Shown piece after piece: positions 8,498 to 17,725 of a stretch of DNA of 41,245 bases. The DNA is from an uncultured Chlorobiaceae bacterium (GTDB taxonomy: Bacteria; Bacteroidota; Chlorobiia; Chlorobiales; Chlorobiaceae). A model generated the notes under the pieces. The model had not been told where the DNA came from. It worked only from the letters and a program-made list of their open reading frames with translations, and did no database searches. The stretch lies in the NCBI GenBank assembly GCA_903824295.1, contig CAIJWE010000025.1, positions 1-41,245 on the forward strand. The letters run 5' to 3'. Within the stretch, counting starts at the first letter, position 1, and each line of letters starts with the position of its first letter. Both the position numbers and the translations under genes were made by a program.

Positions 8498-9793
8498 ATG
8501 TCGAAACTCGCCAAATCTGCTGAACTCTTTGAGAAAGCAAAGAAGTTTATTCCCGGTGGTGTAAACTCTCCGGTACGCGCCTTCAAATCCGTTGGTGGAA
8601 CTCCCGTATACATGGCCAAGGGGTCAGGAGCATACATGACCGACGTTGACGGCAACACTTACCTCGACTATGTCGGCTCGTGGGGTCCCTTCATTCTTGG
8701 CAGCATGCACCCTCGAATCACGGCGGCACTTGAGTATACACTGAAAAATATTGGCACCAGTTTTGGTACCCCGATTGAGATGGAGATCGAAATTGCTGAA
8801 CTCCTCTGCAAAATTGTTCCCTCGCTTGAAATGGTGCGCATGGTCAACAGCGGCACCGAAGCAACCATGTCGGCCGTCCGCCTTGCCCGTGGCTACACTG
8901 GCCGCGATAAAATCATCAAATTTGAAGGGTGCTACCACGGACACGGCGACAGCTTCCTCATCAAGGCTGGTTCCGGCGCACTGACTCTCGGCGCTCCCGA
9001 CAGCCCCGGCGTCACCAAAGGCACGGCAATGGATACGCTCAACGCAACCTACAACGATATCGATTCGGTAAAGCTTCTGGTCAACGAGAACAAAGGGCAG
9101 ATTGCGGCCATCATCATCGAGCCTGTAGCAGGCAACACCGGTGTTATCCCGGCCAAGCCCGGCTTCCTTGCAGCACTGCGCGAGCTCTGCGACCAGGAAG
9201 GCATCGTCCTGATTTTTGATGAAGTGATGTGCGGTTTCCGCGTAGCACTTGGCGGCGCACAGAGCCTTTATGGCGTTACACCTGATCTTACCACTATGGG
9301 CAAGATCATCGGCGGTGGTCTTCCGGTTGGCGCATTCGGCGGCAAACGTGAAATCATGGAGCGTGTTGCTCCGCTCGGCGACGTCTACCAGGCAGGCACC
9401 CTGTCAGGCAACCCGCTGGCGCTGACCGCAGGTCTTGAAACACTGAAGATTCTTATTGAAGAGAATCCCTATCCGGAACTCGAAAGGAAAGCCGTTATCC
9501 TTGAAACAGGCTTCAATGATAACCTGAAGAAACTCGGCCTGAACTATGTGCAGAACCGTGTCGGCTCCATGTCATGCCTCTTCTTTACGGAGACGCCGGT
9601 AGTAAACTACTCGACCGCCGTCACCGCCGACACGAAAAAGCATGGCAAATATTTCCACTCTATGCTCGATCAGGGTATCTACCTTGCCCCGTCGCAGTTC
9701 GAAGCGATGTTCATCAGCTTCATGCACACCGACGAGGATCTCGAAAAGACCATCAAGGCAAACTATAACGCCCTTGTCGCTTCCGGCAAGTAA
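8498..9793 (+). CDS. hemL: Glutamate-1-semialdehyde 2,1-aminomutase HemL
   Basis: HemL is the PLP enzyme that turns glutamate-1-semialdehyde into 5-aminolevulinate, the last step of the C5 route to haem and (bacterio)chlorophyll. The 431-residue protein is of family length and closely matches Hem[14 protein letters not shown] near the N-terminus, [40 protein letters not shown], and the PLP-binding lysine K269 in [18 protein letters not shown]. In a phototroph this enzyme supplies all tetrapyrrole synthesis. It starts at ATG 8498 ([14 protein letters not shown]). A G/C-rich hairpin follows the stop. Confidence 0.97.
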   Translation: MSKLAKSAELFEKAKKFIPGGVNSPVRAFKSVGGTPVYMAKGSGAYMTDVDGNTYLDYVGSWGPFILGSMHPRITAALEYTLKNIGTSFGTPIEMEIEIAELLCKIVPSLEMVRMVNSGTEATMSAVRLARGYTGRDKIIKFEGCYHGHGDSFLIKAGSGALTLGAPDSPGVTKGTAMDTLNATYNDIDSVKLLVNENKGQIAAIIIEPVAGNTGVIPAKPGFLAALRELCDQEGIVLIFDEVMCGFRVALGGAQSLYGVTPDLTTMGKIIGGGLPVGAFGGKREIMERVAPLGDVYQAGTLSGNPLALTAGLETLKILIEENPYPELERKAVILETGFNDNLKKLGLNYVQNRVGSMSCLFFTETPVVNYSTAVTADTKKHGKYFHSMLDQGIYLAPSQFEAMFISFMHTDEDLEKTIKANYNALVASGK

Positions 9794-9807
9794 GCTTCGC
9801 CTGTTAT

Positions 9808-9835
9808 GAATGGGGGGGAAGAAACCCCCTCATTC
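9808..9835. terminator. Hairpin between hemL and the DUF190 gene (possible bidirectional terminator)
   Basis: GAATGGGGGG pairs with CCCCCTCATTC around an AAGAAA-type loop, an 11-bp stem with one G-U pair. No T-run follows on the plus strand, so the terminator assignment is tentative. The hairpin lies in the convergent junction and its right arm includes the stop of the DUF190 gene (9830-9832). Confidence 0.5.
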
Positions 9836-10165
9836 CATAATTCCCACACGCACCTGCTCCCTTGTAATCATCACTCGCCCTGACGCATCCCTCACTAACT
9901 GCTGAATAATGGGCAGAAAACTGTCAATCTTCACCGTCTCATCAACAATCTCGATAATCATGGGAAGGTTTGTACCCAAATCCATAATTTTTGACGTGTT
10001 GATCTGCAAGTCGTGACCGTAGGAGAGCACTCCTTTCAGTGCCGTGGCACCTGCGAGCCCAAAGAGGCGGGCTTCTCGCACAATCTCTTCATAGAGTGGG
10101 CGATGACCATAGCGTACCTGCTCACCAACAAAAACCCGCAGCAGTTCCAGATTCTGTAGTTCCAT
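9830..10165 (-). CDS. DUF190-family protein linked to CrcB
   Basis: The 111-residue soluble protein matches DUF190: LLRVFVGEQVRYGHRPLYEEIVREARLFGLAGATALKGVLSYG, then IVDETVKIDSFLPIIQQLV, a PII-like alpha/beta ferredoxin-type pattern. DUF190 proteins are frequently encoded beside crcB and are thought to act in fluoride tolerance or in regulating the channel; the exact role is not established. The gene lies 15 nt downstream of crcB on the same strand, so the two are almost certainly cotranscribed. The start at ATG 10165 is preceded by an AAAAAGAG-type purine stretch. Confidence 0.9.
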   Translation of the reverse strand: MELQNLELLRVFVGEQVRYGHRPLYEEIVREARLFGLAGATALKGVLSYGHDLQINTSKIMDLGTNLPMIIEIVDETVKIDSFLPIIQQLVRDASGRVMITREQVRVGIME

Positions 10166-10180
10166 CTCTTTTTACCTCCA

Positions 10181-10564
10181 TTATGTCCAGAGTTTTGCAA
10201 AAAACGCTCCTGTGTAGAGGGCAACGAACCCTCCGGCAACAGTTCCGGCAAGATAGATCGCAGCATAAAAAAGCTGACCATCCTTGAGCAATGCCGTATG
10301 CTCAAACATATAAGCGGAAAAGGTGGTAAACCCTCCGCAAAAACCAGTAACGAGAAAAAGCCTCGCTTCAGGCGAAACAAGGGTGGTCGAAACCGCCAGC
10401 TCACCGAGGAAACCGATAAGAAAACTACCGGCAATGTTGACCGTCAAGGTGGCAAAGGGAAAACCCGGCACCAGGGGAGCAAACATGAGCCCCACCAGAT
10501 AGCGCGCCACAGAGCCAAGAAAGCCTCCTGTGCCGACAAGCATCACCGCCCCCGCCTGTTTCAT
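10181..10564 (-). CDS. crcB: Fluoride channel CrcB (Fluc)
   Basis: CrcB is a small four-helix membrane protein that works as a dual-topology dimer to expel fluoride. The 127-residue product shows the signature TVNIAGSF (N43) and GFCGGFTTFSAYMFE (with F82 of the TTFS motif), plus four hydrophobic segments. I chose ATG 10564 (MKQAGAVML), which follows GGAGGATCGGATT; the frame extends to 10582 but lacks a comparable ribosome site. DUF190 lies downstream and a small two-TM protein upstream, in one apparent operon. I looked for a fluoride (crcB-motif) riboswitch before the operon and saw none I could support. Confidence 0.94.
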   Translation of the reverse strand: MKQAGAVMLVGTGGFLGSVARYLVGLMFAPLVPGFPFATLTVNIAGSFLIGFLGELAVSTTLVSPEARLFLVTGFCGGFTTFSAYMFEHTALLKDGQLFYAAIYLAGTVAGGFVALYTGAFFAKLWT

Positions 10565-10606
10565 AATCCGATCCTCCCGCACTCTTCTGGCGCTGTTGAC
10601 ATAGGT

Positions 10607-10837
10607 TCAGCGGTCGTGACAACCGGTTTGACCATCCTCAATGCGCTTGTGCGCACAACACATTTCATCAAGAATACCGAGCAAGGTGTTGAAAATACCG
10701 ATACAGACAATAGTCGGCGCCCACAGACCAATAAAAATGGCTATCAGCTCATGGTTCACACCTGTACCGAAAATGAAGAGGTAGATGGAGAGCAGTATCG
10801 ACAACGTTGCTCCAATAAAGTAGTAGTGAGGCTTCAT
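10607..10837 (-). CDS. Small membrane protein with two TM segments, unknown
   Basis: A 76-residue product, MKPHYYFIGATLSILLSIYLFIFG..., has two clear hydrophobic segments (about residues 7-24 and 30-56) and a short charged, Cys- and His-containing tail (DEMCCAHKRIEDGQTGCHDR). I do not recognise the family. It is co-directional with crcB, 42 nt upstream, and may be cotranscribed. The regular hydrophobic pattern and the position at the head of the crcB transcript support it being real, but no conserved motif proves it. Confidence 0.6.
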   Translation of the reverse strand: MKPHYYFIGATLSILLSIYLFIFGTGVNHELIAIFIGLWAPTIVCIGIFNTLLGILDEMCCAHKRIEDGQTGCHDR

Positions 10838-10936
10838 ACCTTGTACATTTGATTTGAATGATCCCGCAGCTTTTCAAAATGTAAGAATAATAAGTCCACT
10901 AAAAAATCTGCATCATGCCACCTCGACGCTCAATTC

Positions 10937-11560
10937 TTACTCAATATCGATATGCACCTCGTTTCGCCGTAAAAACGGAAGAGTCCAGGGAGGATCGTAA
11001 CTTGCAGCACGCGGTTGCGAGCGTACACTGTAGCCATGCTTCTCAAGCCAAACGGTCAGTTTTTCCGCATAGTGCCGCAAGTTGCTTTCAGAGTGCAGGC
11101 CCGAATAACAGATGACGCCGACCTTTTTTCCCGGCACAGACCGAAGGGTTACAGCAGGATCAAGCGGGACGGGAAGCGTTTCAAGCCGAGACCCTTCCGG
11201 CATGACAAACGCCATCACCCAGGCACCTCCCTTCTTTTCCTGAAGTACCGGGGCCGTCATGGAGATTTTCTCACTTGCAGGCTCCTGAAGAACGGGGGCT
11301 GTCATCGACAGTTTCTCTTTTGAGCGGTTCTTGCCAAAAATATATCCCGCCAAGCGGCTGAACCCCGGTGCTCCAGTCTGCCCGTACGCTCCCTCAATAA
11401 CCGTTTCAGCAACAATCATCTCTCCATATTGCCTTACCTCACAGTCTCCATCCTCTTTAAGCACCTTGTATGGCGGCTCATTTGCCGTACGCTTTCCCAA
11501 AACCGAACAACCGGCAAGCATCAAGCTTGTCATCAATAACAACGAGAACCCTCCCATCAT
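10937..11560 (-). CDS. SOUL-family haem-binding lipoprotein
   Basis: The 207-residue protein has a lipoprotein signal (MTSLMLAGC, lipidated Cys at residue 18) followed by a SOUL domain: [27 protein letters not shown] near the start and the doubled family motif SMTAPVLQE ([11 protein letters not shown]...[11 protein letters not shown]) around residues 85-110. SOUL proteins bind haem or other tetrapyrroles, which suits an organism with heavy tetrapyrrole metabolism; the in vivo ligand is unknown. The final part (residues 165-207) has the usual [15 protein letters not shown] helix. It would be anchored to a membrane facing the periplasm. A monocistronic transcript is likely, because neighbours are more than 90 bp away. 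Confidence 0.9.
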   Translation of the reverse strand: MMGGFSLLLMTSLMLAGCSVLGKRTANEPPYKVLKEDGDCEVRQYGEMIVAETVIEGAYGQTGAPGFSRLAGYIFGKNRSKEKLSMTAPVLQEPASEKISMTAPVLQEKKGGAWVMAFVMPEGSRLETLPVPLDPAVTLRSVPGKKVGVICYSGLHSESNLRHYAEKLTVWLEKHGYSVRSQPRAASYDPPWTLPFLRRNEVHIDIE

Positions 11561-11813
11561 AACCCCCTGTGATAATGCATTGTTTTTAACCTCACGTTAC
11601 AAGAGGAAACAATCATAACAGGGAAAAGGTTTGAAACGTATGGCTTCGTTATTTGAGCCATCCACCATGACGCTCATTCCTTTATCGGAGCCGAAACGAC
11701 ATCCGTAATCAAAGAGCTCTGTTCCTTTGATAAAGTTGCTATATTTTATTGAGGCTGAAATTGCTTCAAGCACAGGTATTTCAAAACTATAGAATCAATC
11801 GAAAGGTGCGGTC

Positions 11814-12251
11814 ATGAGTCTGACTTCAAAAAAAAGGGTGGTCGCCATCGACTTCGGCACAAAGCGCATCGGAGTGGCCCAAAGCGATCCCCTCTGGCTC
11901 TTCGCCCAGCCGGTAGGCACCTTTGACCGCGCCGGACTCTCCGCAACTCTTGAGAAGATGATCAAAAAGGATGACATTGATCTCCTTATTGTCGGCTACC
12001 CGCTCAGTGAAAGTGGCCAGAATAACGCCATGACCGGAGTAATCGACCGTTTTATCGAGACGCTGCACGAAGAGTTCCCCCAACTGAAGATTGAAACCAT
12101 CGATGAGCACCACTCATCAAGGGATGCCCGCAGCATCCTGATTGCCTCCGGCACCTCAAGAAAAAACCGCCAGCAGAAGGGACGGCTCGACAGTGCTGCT
12201 GCCTGTGTCTTGCTCAGCGAATTCCTTGAAAACCATTTGAGAGAGCGCTAA
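11814..12251 (+). CDS. ruvX: Putative Holliday junction resolvase RuvX (YqgF)
   Basis: The 145-residue RNase H-fold protein starts MSLTSKKRVVAIDFGTKRIGVAQSDP, with the first catalytic Asp in AIDFGTKRIG. It contains IVGYPLSESGQ and the helix/strand block IDEHHSSRDARSIL that carries later acidic and basic positions. YqgF/RuvX proteins act in pre-16S rRNA 5'-end processing and are also annotated as Holliday-junction resolvases. The length is standard. pyrE follows after 111 bp, so ruvX may be first in the pyrE-tyrA-nadK transcription unit. Confidence 0.93.
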   Translation: MSLTSKKRVVAIDFGTKRIGVAQSDPLWLFAQPVGTFDRAGLSATLEKMIKKDDIDLLIVGYPLSESGQNNAMTGVIDRFIETLHEEFPQLKIETIDEHHSSRDARSILIASGTSRKNRQQKGRLDSAAACVLLSEFLENHLRER

Positions 12252-12362
12252 AGTACCGTACAGGAGAGAAGCACAACCACTCAAATGTTTTTCCTTTAGC
12301 TTTTGGGAGCGGCTTCTTTATCTTTATCGTTTTCAGCAACCCTTTTTATAACCTCTTCAGCC

Positions 12363-12929
12363 ATGCTTGACGTTTTCAAAACAACCGGAGCCCTGCTTGA
12401 TGGTCATTTCAGGCTGACCTCGGGCCGCCACAGCAATGCCTATTTTCAATGCGCCAAGGTACTGCAGCATCCGGAACACCTGACGACAATCTGCAGAGAA
12501 ATTGCGGAGCACTTCAGGGGCAAGGGCATTGAAACGGTTATCTCTCCGGCAATTGGAGGAATTGTGGTCGGAACGGAGGTTGGACGCCAGCTCGGCGTGA
12601 AAACGATCTTTGCCGAGCGCAAGGAGGGGGGCATGACCATCCGCCGCGGCTTTACGCTCGAACCCAACGAACGGGTACTGGTCATTGAGGATGTCATTAC
12701 CACCGGCGGCTCGGTGGCGGAGGTGATTGAGCTGATCAGAAGTGCCGGCGCCACACTTGTCGGGGTCGGCTCCGTGGTTGACCGCAGCAACGGGCGGGTA
12801 AAACTTGCTGACGATCATTTTTCTCTCCTTTCGATGGAGGTGATCAGCTATACTCCCGAAGAGTGCCCTCTCTGCAAGGAGGGAGTGCCGATTGATGCGC
12901 CCGGAAGCAGGGCAAACAAGCAAAACTAA
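12363..12929 (+). CDS. pyrE: Orotate phosphoribosyltransferase PyrE
   Basis: PyrE joins orotate to PRPP to make orotidine 5'-monophosphate in pyrimidine synthesis. The 188-residue protein shows [23 protein letters not shown] (substrate region), [27 protein letters not shown] (catalytic loop lysine) and the PRPP-binding motif [14 protein letters not shown] start at ATG 12363 (MLDVFKTTG), where family members normally begin; the frame extends back to a TTG at 12303 that would add a non-conserved segment. tyrA follows 11 nt after the stop, so the genes are probably cotranscribed. Confidence 0.95.
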   Translation: MLDVFKTTGALLDGHFRLTSGRHSNAYFQCAKVLQHPEHLTTICREIAEHFRGKGIETVISPAIGGIVVGTEVGRQLGVKTIFAERKEGGMTIRRGFTLEPNERVLVIEDVITTGGSVAEVIELIRSAGATLVGVGSVVDRSNGRVKLADDHFSLLSMEVISYTPEECPLCKEGVPIDAPGSRANKQN

Positions 12930-12940
12930 TCGGCACCGCT

Positions 12941-13804
12941 GTGAAGTCACCTGTCAGGAGCATCTCATTTATCGGCCTCGGGTTGATTGGCATGTCGCTG
13001 TTGCGTGCCCTGAAGCGCTCTCCGCTTGCCCTTGAGAACGCAATTCTCTTTCAGGGGTTCGACCCGAACTTTACCGAAAGCGACCGCGAAAGCGTTGAAA
13101 CGCTTGGACTTGATCGCTTTACTGCCGATAAGCAGACCCTTTATGCGGCTGATCTGATTATTCTTTCAGCCCCGGTGGAGGTCAACATTGCCCTTCTGGA
13201 AGAGATAAAGCGGCTTGCCCCCCTCTCAACACTGGTGAGCGATGTCTCAAGCACCAAGTCGCTCATCGCCCAAAGAGCCCGCCAGCTCGGACTCCCCTTT
13301 CTCGGGATGCACCCGATGGCGGGCAAGGAGCAGCAGGGTTACCGTGAAAGCCATGAAGAGCTGCTGCAGGGGCGACGCGTTATCCTCTGTGACGACAACA
13401 ACCTGCTTGCTGGCGACAAGGGTGCTTTTCTCGTTGCCCTGCTTGAATCAGCAGGCTGCACAACGCTCTCAATGACGGCGGAAGAGCATGACCGCATCAT
13501 CGCAAAAGTAAGCCATCTGCCCCAATTGCTCTCGACCTTGCTGATGACCCACTGCGGAGAATCAATCAGCCGTTCGGGCCCCGGTTTTGCCACCCTTGCA
13601 AGGCTGGCAGGCAGTTCATGGGAGATCTGGCGGGATATCATCGCAACAAACAGCGACAACATTGCTGATGAACTCGAACGCTTTTCCGGCGAACTTGCCC
13701 AACTCGCCGGCGAAATACGAGAGCGCGACCTCGGGCCGCTTGAATCACGCTTTAATGAGGCCAATCGGCTCTATCAAACCCTTAAAGAGATGAACCGGTC
13801 ATGA
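12941..13804 (+). CDS. tyrA: Prephenate dehydrogenase TyrA
   Basis: TyrA oxidatively decarboxylates prephenate (or arogenate) to 4-hydroxyphenylpyruvate (or tyrosine). The 287-residue protein has an N-terminal Rossmann fold with GLGLIGMSL, the family's LSAPVEV and VSSTKS motifs, and the substrate-binding [11 protein letters not shown] block around residue 125. The helical dimerisation domain follows (residues 170-280, including [11 protein letters not shown]). It begins with GTG at 12941, 11 nt after pyrE, and its TGA overlaps the nadK ATG by 4 nt (ATGA). There is no fused chorismate mutase or ACT domain. Confidence 0.94.
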   Translation: MKSPVRSISFIGLGLIGMSLLRALKRSPLALENAILFQGFDPNFTESDRESVETLGLDRFTADKQTLYAADLIILSAPVEVNIALLEEIKRLAPLSTLVSDVSSTKSLIAQRARQLGLPFLGMHPMAGKEQQGYRESHEELLQGRRVILCDDNNLLAGDKGAFLVALLESAGCTTLSMTAEEHDRIIAKVSHLPQLLSTLLMTHCGESISRSGPGFATLARLAGSSWEIWRDIIATNSDNIADELERFSGELAQLAGEIRERDLGPLESRFNEANRLYQTLKEMNRS

Positions 13805-14667
13805 AATTCGCCATTGTTGTCAATATTACAAGACAAATCGCACTCGATCTTGCCCGCAAACTTGCCGCATGGTTGGACGAACGAAAGGTGAGCTATATTT
13901 TTGAAAGCCTCTCGGCAGAAAAACTGCAAACCGATAATTCGGCTCCGATTGAGGAGATCAACAATTACTGTGACGCCTTTATCTCGCTTGGCGGCGATGG
14001 CACACTGCTCTTTACCTCTCATTACGCAGTAACGAAACCGGTCATCGGCGTCAATGTCGGCTACCTCGGTTTTTTAACGGAGTTTACCCAGGAGGAGATG
14101 TTCTCGGCCATCGAGCGGGTACTTGACGGGAGCTACACTATCCATAACCGCTCGCAACTTGAGGTCGCGGTGCGTATCGACAATGAAATGCAGCAGCTCA
14201 GGGCGCTGAATGACGTGGTCATCGAAAAAGGAGCCTATCCGCGCATTCCGACCTTCATCATAAAACTTGACGGCGAGCTGCTCAGCTCTTACCGTGCTGA
14301 CGGCATCATCATTGCCACATCAACCGGCTCAACCGCCTACTCCATGTCTGCCGGCGGCCCCATCATTGCGCCAAAATCAAGTGTCTTTGTCATCACGCCG
14401 ATCTGCCCGCACATGCTCACCGTACGGCCTATCGTCATCAGCGATGAGAAACTTATCCAAATTTCGGTCGATGCTCCTGACGGCTCTTTTCCCCTGAACT
14501 GCGACGGCAATCTGAGAAAAATGCTCACCCCGCAGGAGTGCATCTCGATCAGAAAATCTGCGGTGGTGATCAATCTTGTCGCCAATGAATCCCGCAATTA
14601 TTGTGAAGTTCTGCGCACGAAACTGCTCTGGGGACGAGAGCATAATTTTGGGCAGCACAGCAGTTGA
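13801..14667 (+). CDS. nadK: NAD kinase NadK
   Basis: NadK phosphorylates NAD+ to NADP+, the only route to NADP in most bacteria. The 288-residue product has the diagnostic GGDGTLLF motif with D66, the glycine-rich C-terminal motif [18 protein letters not shown], and [12 protein letters not shown]. The commonly conserved NE pair reads N-D here ([10 protein letters not shown]), a conservative change. The ATG overlaps the tyrA stop by 4 nt. An unknown 502-aa gene follows almost immediately on the same strand. Confidence 0.96.
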   Translation: MKFAIVVNITRQIALDLARKLAAWLDERKVSYIFESLSAEKLQTDNSAPIEEINNYCDAFISLGGDGTLLFTSHYAVTKPVIGVNVGYLGFLTEFTQEEMFSAIERVLDGSYTIHNRSQLEVAVRIDNEMQQLRALNDVVIEKGAYPRIPTFIIKLDGELLSSYRADGIIIATSTGSTAYSMSAGGPIIAPKSSVFVITPICPHMLTVRPIVISDEKLIQISVDAPDGSFPLNCDGNLRKMLTPQECISIRKSAVVINLVANESRNYCEVLRTKLLWGREHNFGQHSS

Positions 14668-14670
14668 GAG

Positions 14671-16179
14671 TTGTCGGTTTTCTCTTATCCATTACCCATT
14701 GATTATTTTCCATTGAAGAGTAACAGCATTAGTTCCGATTCACTCAACCTTCTTCTTGGTATTCCCCTTGATACGCCGCTGGGAATTGATGAGATGTGCA
14801 AAAGGCTCCGGCCAGTGCTCTATCCGGCACCCGGTCTTTCGCCACGCCTTGAGCGCTTTTGCCGCTCCCTTTCCAACGCCATGCACGCTCTCGGGATTGC
14901 TGTATGTTCAGCGGAGGATGCTGCAGGAGATGACGGGCGTTTTGCTCCAGGGACTGTTATTCTGGCACCGGGCTTTTTCCCCGACAACCTGCTGGCCATC
15001 AACCGGGTCACAACGCTCTACAACAACATCATTGTCGGCATCTACGACGAAGCGCCTCCGCTTACCCCTGACTCCCTGCCACAGGAGCGGCTCAACGCCA
15101 TTGTGGGCCGCCTTGCACGCGACATGGTGCATATCCTCATCTTTGTAACCGAACGGTCGTGGAGCATCTGCACCATGAACGGCGGAGTGGTCACCTTCAA
15201 CACTCCGCTTCCTGAACCTGAGGATGTACGCAACACACTGGTGCCCAAGCTCACGGCACAGGTTGTGCCGCCAAGGAGTGAGGATCTTGACATGGAACTG
15301 GGAACAATGGAGAGCGAAACGGCAGAGTTTGAGGCCGTTGCAGAGGATTTTCTGGAGTGCAGCGACCTCTGGAGCAGCAATGCCTGCCTCTTGACGCACA
15401 CCTCTACCGAGGGACTCGAATACCGCAGCAACTTTTACAAGCGAATTGTTGCCCGCTATTTAGACCAGCGAAGCGGTATGAGCTACGGCTTCTTTGCCCG
15501 CCAGTTGCCGGTTGCCGTACAGCCCGCCATTATACAAAAAGAGAGCGGAGGGCTACCTGTGGGGATGGTTCCTGTCCGGGTGCAGGGGCAAACCTTGCTG
15601 GTGCCGGTGCCGCAGCTCCGCGTCATCACCACCAGATCGGGATGCAAAAAAAATCATCTTGAAACAAAAAATGATCTGGTGGAGATCGGGCTCGTGCAGC
15701 GCAACGGAAAAGGACGCGCATACCTCAAGACTCCCATGGGGTGCCCGCCGGAGATTGTCGTCAGACCCTCCTTCGACACCCTCACCATTCTGGCACACGC
15801 TCTCGGCAACGCTCTGACAGCAAGTATCCTGATGAAACTCAGGCCCAACGCGCGCTTCCCCCGCCATCTGGCCAGTTTCGGCGCCACCATGACCCACTGG
15901 CATGACTATCCCTCCCTTGAGATGCTGCCCGAGGGGTACCATAGGCACGGAGAAGAGAATCCGCCGGTCGCCTGCTCAACGCCGCAATCAGCGGCATACA
16001 GCCTTCTTGGCAAAATAGCCGCGCTTGAAATTGCACTTGAAGAGGGGAGGAGCTACCGGGGAGATGTGCATGTGGAGCCGAGCCACGGCACCAACATTGT
16101 CGGCATGCTCTCACTTGCAGAGACCGCCCGGCTCATGAACCCTGCCCGCACCCCTGAGTTGCTTCAGGAGGAGCGGTAG
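14671..16179 (+). CDS. Unknown 502-residue protein following nadK
   Basis: A long open frame begins 3 nt after the nadK stop and ends 4 nt before the convergent KdsC-like gene, so it is probably the last gene of the ruvX-pyrE-tyrA-nadK unit. I do not recognise a family. The protein is soluble, without signal peptide or clear TM segment, and has mixed alpha/beta character. Noticeable segments are a central acidic stretch (EDLDMELGTMESETAEFEAVAEDFLECSD, about residues 207-235 in part) and a conserved-looking C-terminal region with FPRHLASFGATMTHWHDYPS and HGTNIVGMLSLAET. No ATG lies near the 5' end; the start could be TTG 14671 or TTG 14713. No nucleotide-binding motif is visible. Confidence 0.75.
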   Translation: MSVFSYPLPIDYFPLKSNSISSDSLNLLLGIPLDTPLGIDEMCKRLRPVLYPAPGLSPRLERFCRSLSNAMHALGIAVCSAEDAAGDDGRFAPGTVILAPGFFPDNLLAINRVTTLYNNIIVGIYDEAPPLTPDSLPQERLNAIVGRLARDMVHILIFVTERSWSICTMNGGVVTFNTPLPEPEDVRNTLVPKLTAQVVPPRSEDLDMELGTMESETAEFEAVAEDFLECSDLWSSNACLLTHTSTEGLEYRSNFYKRIVARYLDQRSGMSYGFFARQLPVAVQPAIIQKESGGLPVGMVPVRVQGQTLLVPVPQLRVITTRSGCKKNHLETKNDLVEIGLVQRNGKGRAYLKTPMGCPPEIVVRPSFDTLTILAHALGNALTASILMKLRPNARFPRHLASFGATMTHWHDYPSLEMLPEGYHRHGEENPPVACSTPQSAAYSLLGKIAALEIALEEGRSYRGDVHVEPSHGTNIVGMLSLAETARLMNPARTPELLQEER

Positions 16180-16183
16180 GGAG

Positions 16184-16735
16184 CTATTCCTCATCGACGG
16201 CACGCTCGATGTAGGGCCATTTACCCTGCTTGATCAGAATCATCTCGATCAGCTCCCGCACACAACCTTTTCCACCCTCATAACCCGAAATATAACCAAC
16301 CCGGTTTCGCAGATAATCGGCACCGTCAATGGCTGTCGCAGGCAGACCAACTTTTGAAAGCACCCCGATGTCACCGATATCGTCACCGATGTAGGCACAC
16401 TCCTCATCAGCAAGATTGTGGCGCTGGAGAAAGGCTTCGTAAGAGTAGAGAAGATTTTCACCGTTGAGATAGAGATCCTGCACACCAAGCGCCTCAAGCA
16501 GGGGACGATACCCCTCGGCATCCCTTTCGGAGAGCACAGCAACACGGACACCCTGCTTCAATGCCTCCTTGATGGCCACGGCATCGCGGACCGAAATTGA
16601 ACAGAGTTCCCCCCCGTTGGCGTCAAAAGTGATCCTGCTGCCGTTCAAAACACCATCGATGGGAAAGAGAAGCGCCCGAACAGACTGGAGGGCCTGATCT
16701 ATTCTTGATGATGGATCAGCTTGCGAAGGCTGCAT
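16184..16735 (-). CDS. KdsC-like HAD phosphatase homologue lacking the nucleophilic Asp
   Basis: The 183-residue protein has the KdsC (3-deoxy-manno-octulosonate 8-phosphate phosphatase) layout: RALLFPIDGVLNGSRITFDANGGELCSISVRDAVAIKEAL, then VAVLSERDAEGYRPLLEALGV, then AYIGDDIGDIGVLSKVGLPAT. In active KdsC the first motif is DxD; here it reads P25-I-D27, so the nucleophile is proline. The usual motif III lysine is also not evident (YLNGENLL), whereas the GDD of motif IV is kept. It is immediately downstream of kdsA, which supports an ancestral role in Kdo synthesis. The start is uncertain: the frame extends to a GTG at 16801 overlapping kdsA by 28 nt, and ATG 16735 is used here. Confidence 0.8.
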   Translation of the reverse strand: MQPSQADPSSRIDQALQSVRALLFPIDGVLNGSRITFDANGGELCSISVRDAVAIKEALKQGVRVAVLSERDAEGYRPLLEALGVQDLYLNGENLLYSYEAFLQRHNLADEECAYIGDDIGDIGVLSKVGLPATAIDGADYLRNRVGYISGYEGGKGCVRELIEMILIKQGKWPYIERAVDEE

Positions 16736-16773
16736 CCCGAAATATTGAAATCCTTCCAAAAGCGTATGATTTT

Positions 16774-17604
16774 TTAGAGTGAATGAAGAGCGTGCACACA
16801 CCGGTAAAGGTGGAGCAGTTGTTTGACCATCGTGCCAAAATCGGCCAGTGCCACCTGCGTGGTTGCATCAGAAAGCGCTTTTGAGGGTTCAGGATGAATC
16901 TCAAAAAAGAGACCGTCCACACCGGCGGCAACCGCAGCTCGCGCAAGGGGCATCACATACTGCCGCTCTCCGCCTGAAACCCCCTGACCCGCCCCGGGCA
17001 GTTGCAGGCTGTGCGTTGCGTCATAAAGCACCGGATAGCCCGACTCCGCCATTTTGGCCAGCCCCCTGAAGTCAACGACAAGGTTGTGGTAGCCGAAACT
17101 TGATCCCCTTTCGGTCAGCATCACCCGCCGGTTACCGGTCTGAACAACCTTGGCTGCAGCAAGCACCATATCCTCAGGAGCCATAAACTGACCCTTCTTG
17201 ATATTGACGGCAAGACCGCTCTCTCCGGCAGCCACCAGAAGCTCAGTCTGACGGCAGAGAAATGCCGGGATCTGCAACACGTCAACATAGCGGGCCGCAA
17301 GAGTAACATCTTTTGTTTCGTGCACATCGGTAATAACCGGCATGTTGTAGACCTGGCGAATCTCGGCAAGTACTTCGAGCGCCTCGGTATCGCCAATACC
17401 GGTGAAAGAGGAGCCGGAAGTGCGGTTGGCCTTGCGGTAAGAGCCCTTGAAAATAAAACGAACCCCCTCCTGCCGGCTTATGCGCTGCAACTCCTCGGCC
17501 GTCTGCAGAGCCATTGCCCGACTTTCGATGACGCAGGGGCCTGCGATAAAAAGCGGAGTACTGCTATCCGGCACTGAGAGTGAACCAATTGAGAACTTTT
17601 CCAC
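16774..17604 (-). CDS. kdsA: 3-deoxy-D-manno-octulosonate 8-phosphate synthase KdsA
   Basis: KdsA condenses phosphoenolpyruvate with arabinose 5-phosphate to make Kdo-8-phosphate for lipopolysaccharide. The 276-residue TIM-barrel protein shows [20 protein letters not shown] (usual form FDKANRSS), [21 protein letters not shown] and the C-terminal [14 protein letters not shown]. The cysteine in AGPCVIES marks the metal-dependent class II enzyme; the metal-free class I has Asn at that position. It precedes the KdsC-like gene on the same strand and is divergent from the ClpB-like gene. Confidence 0.96.
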   Translation of the reverse strand: MEKFSIGSLSVPDSSTPLFIAGPCVIESRAMALQTAEELQRISRQEGVRFIFKGSYRKANRTSGSSFTGIGDTEALEVLAEIRQVYNMPVITDVHETKDVTLAARYVDVLQIPAFLCRQTELLVAAGESGLAVNIKKGQFMAPEDMVLAAAKVVQTGNRRVMLTERGSSFGYHNLVVDFRGLAKMAESGYPVLYDATHSLQLPGAGQGVSGGERQYVMPLARAAVAAGVDGLFFEIHPEPSKALSDATTQVALADFGTMVKQLLHLYRCVHALHSL

Positions 17605-17725
17605 GTTGTTATCCGTTACACTTTTTTTAGGTTTAGAGCGGATGCCGATGATGACTTTACTATTTTAGTCCTTAAATTTACAACAATAAATCTTATTCAC
17701 ACTCCGTAATCAAACGCGAAAGAGT

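Noticed and set aside
10838-10936. Possible fluoride riboswitch before the crcB operon
   Set aside because: The conserved crcB-motif helices and loop sequences could not be found; the region is a short A+T-rich intergenic stretch.
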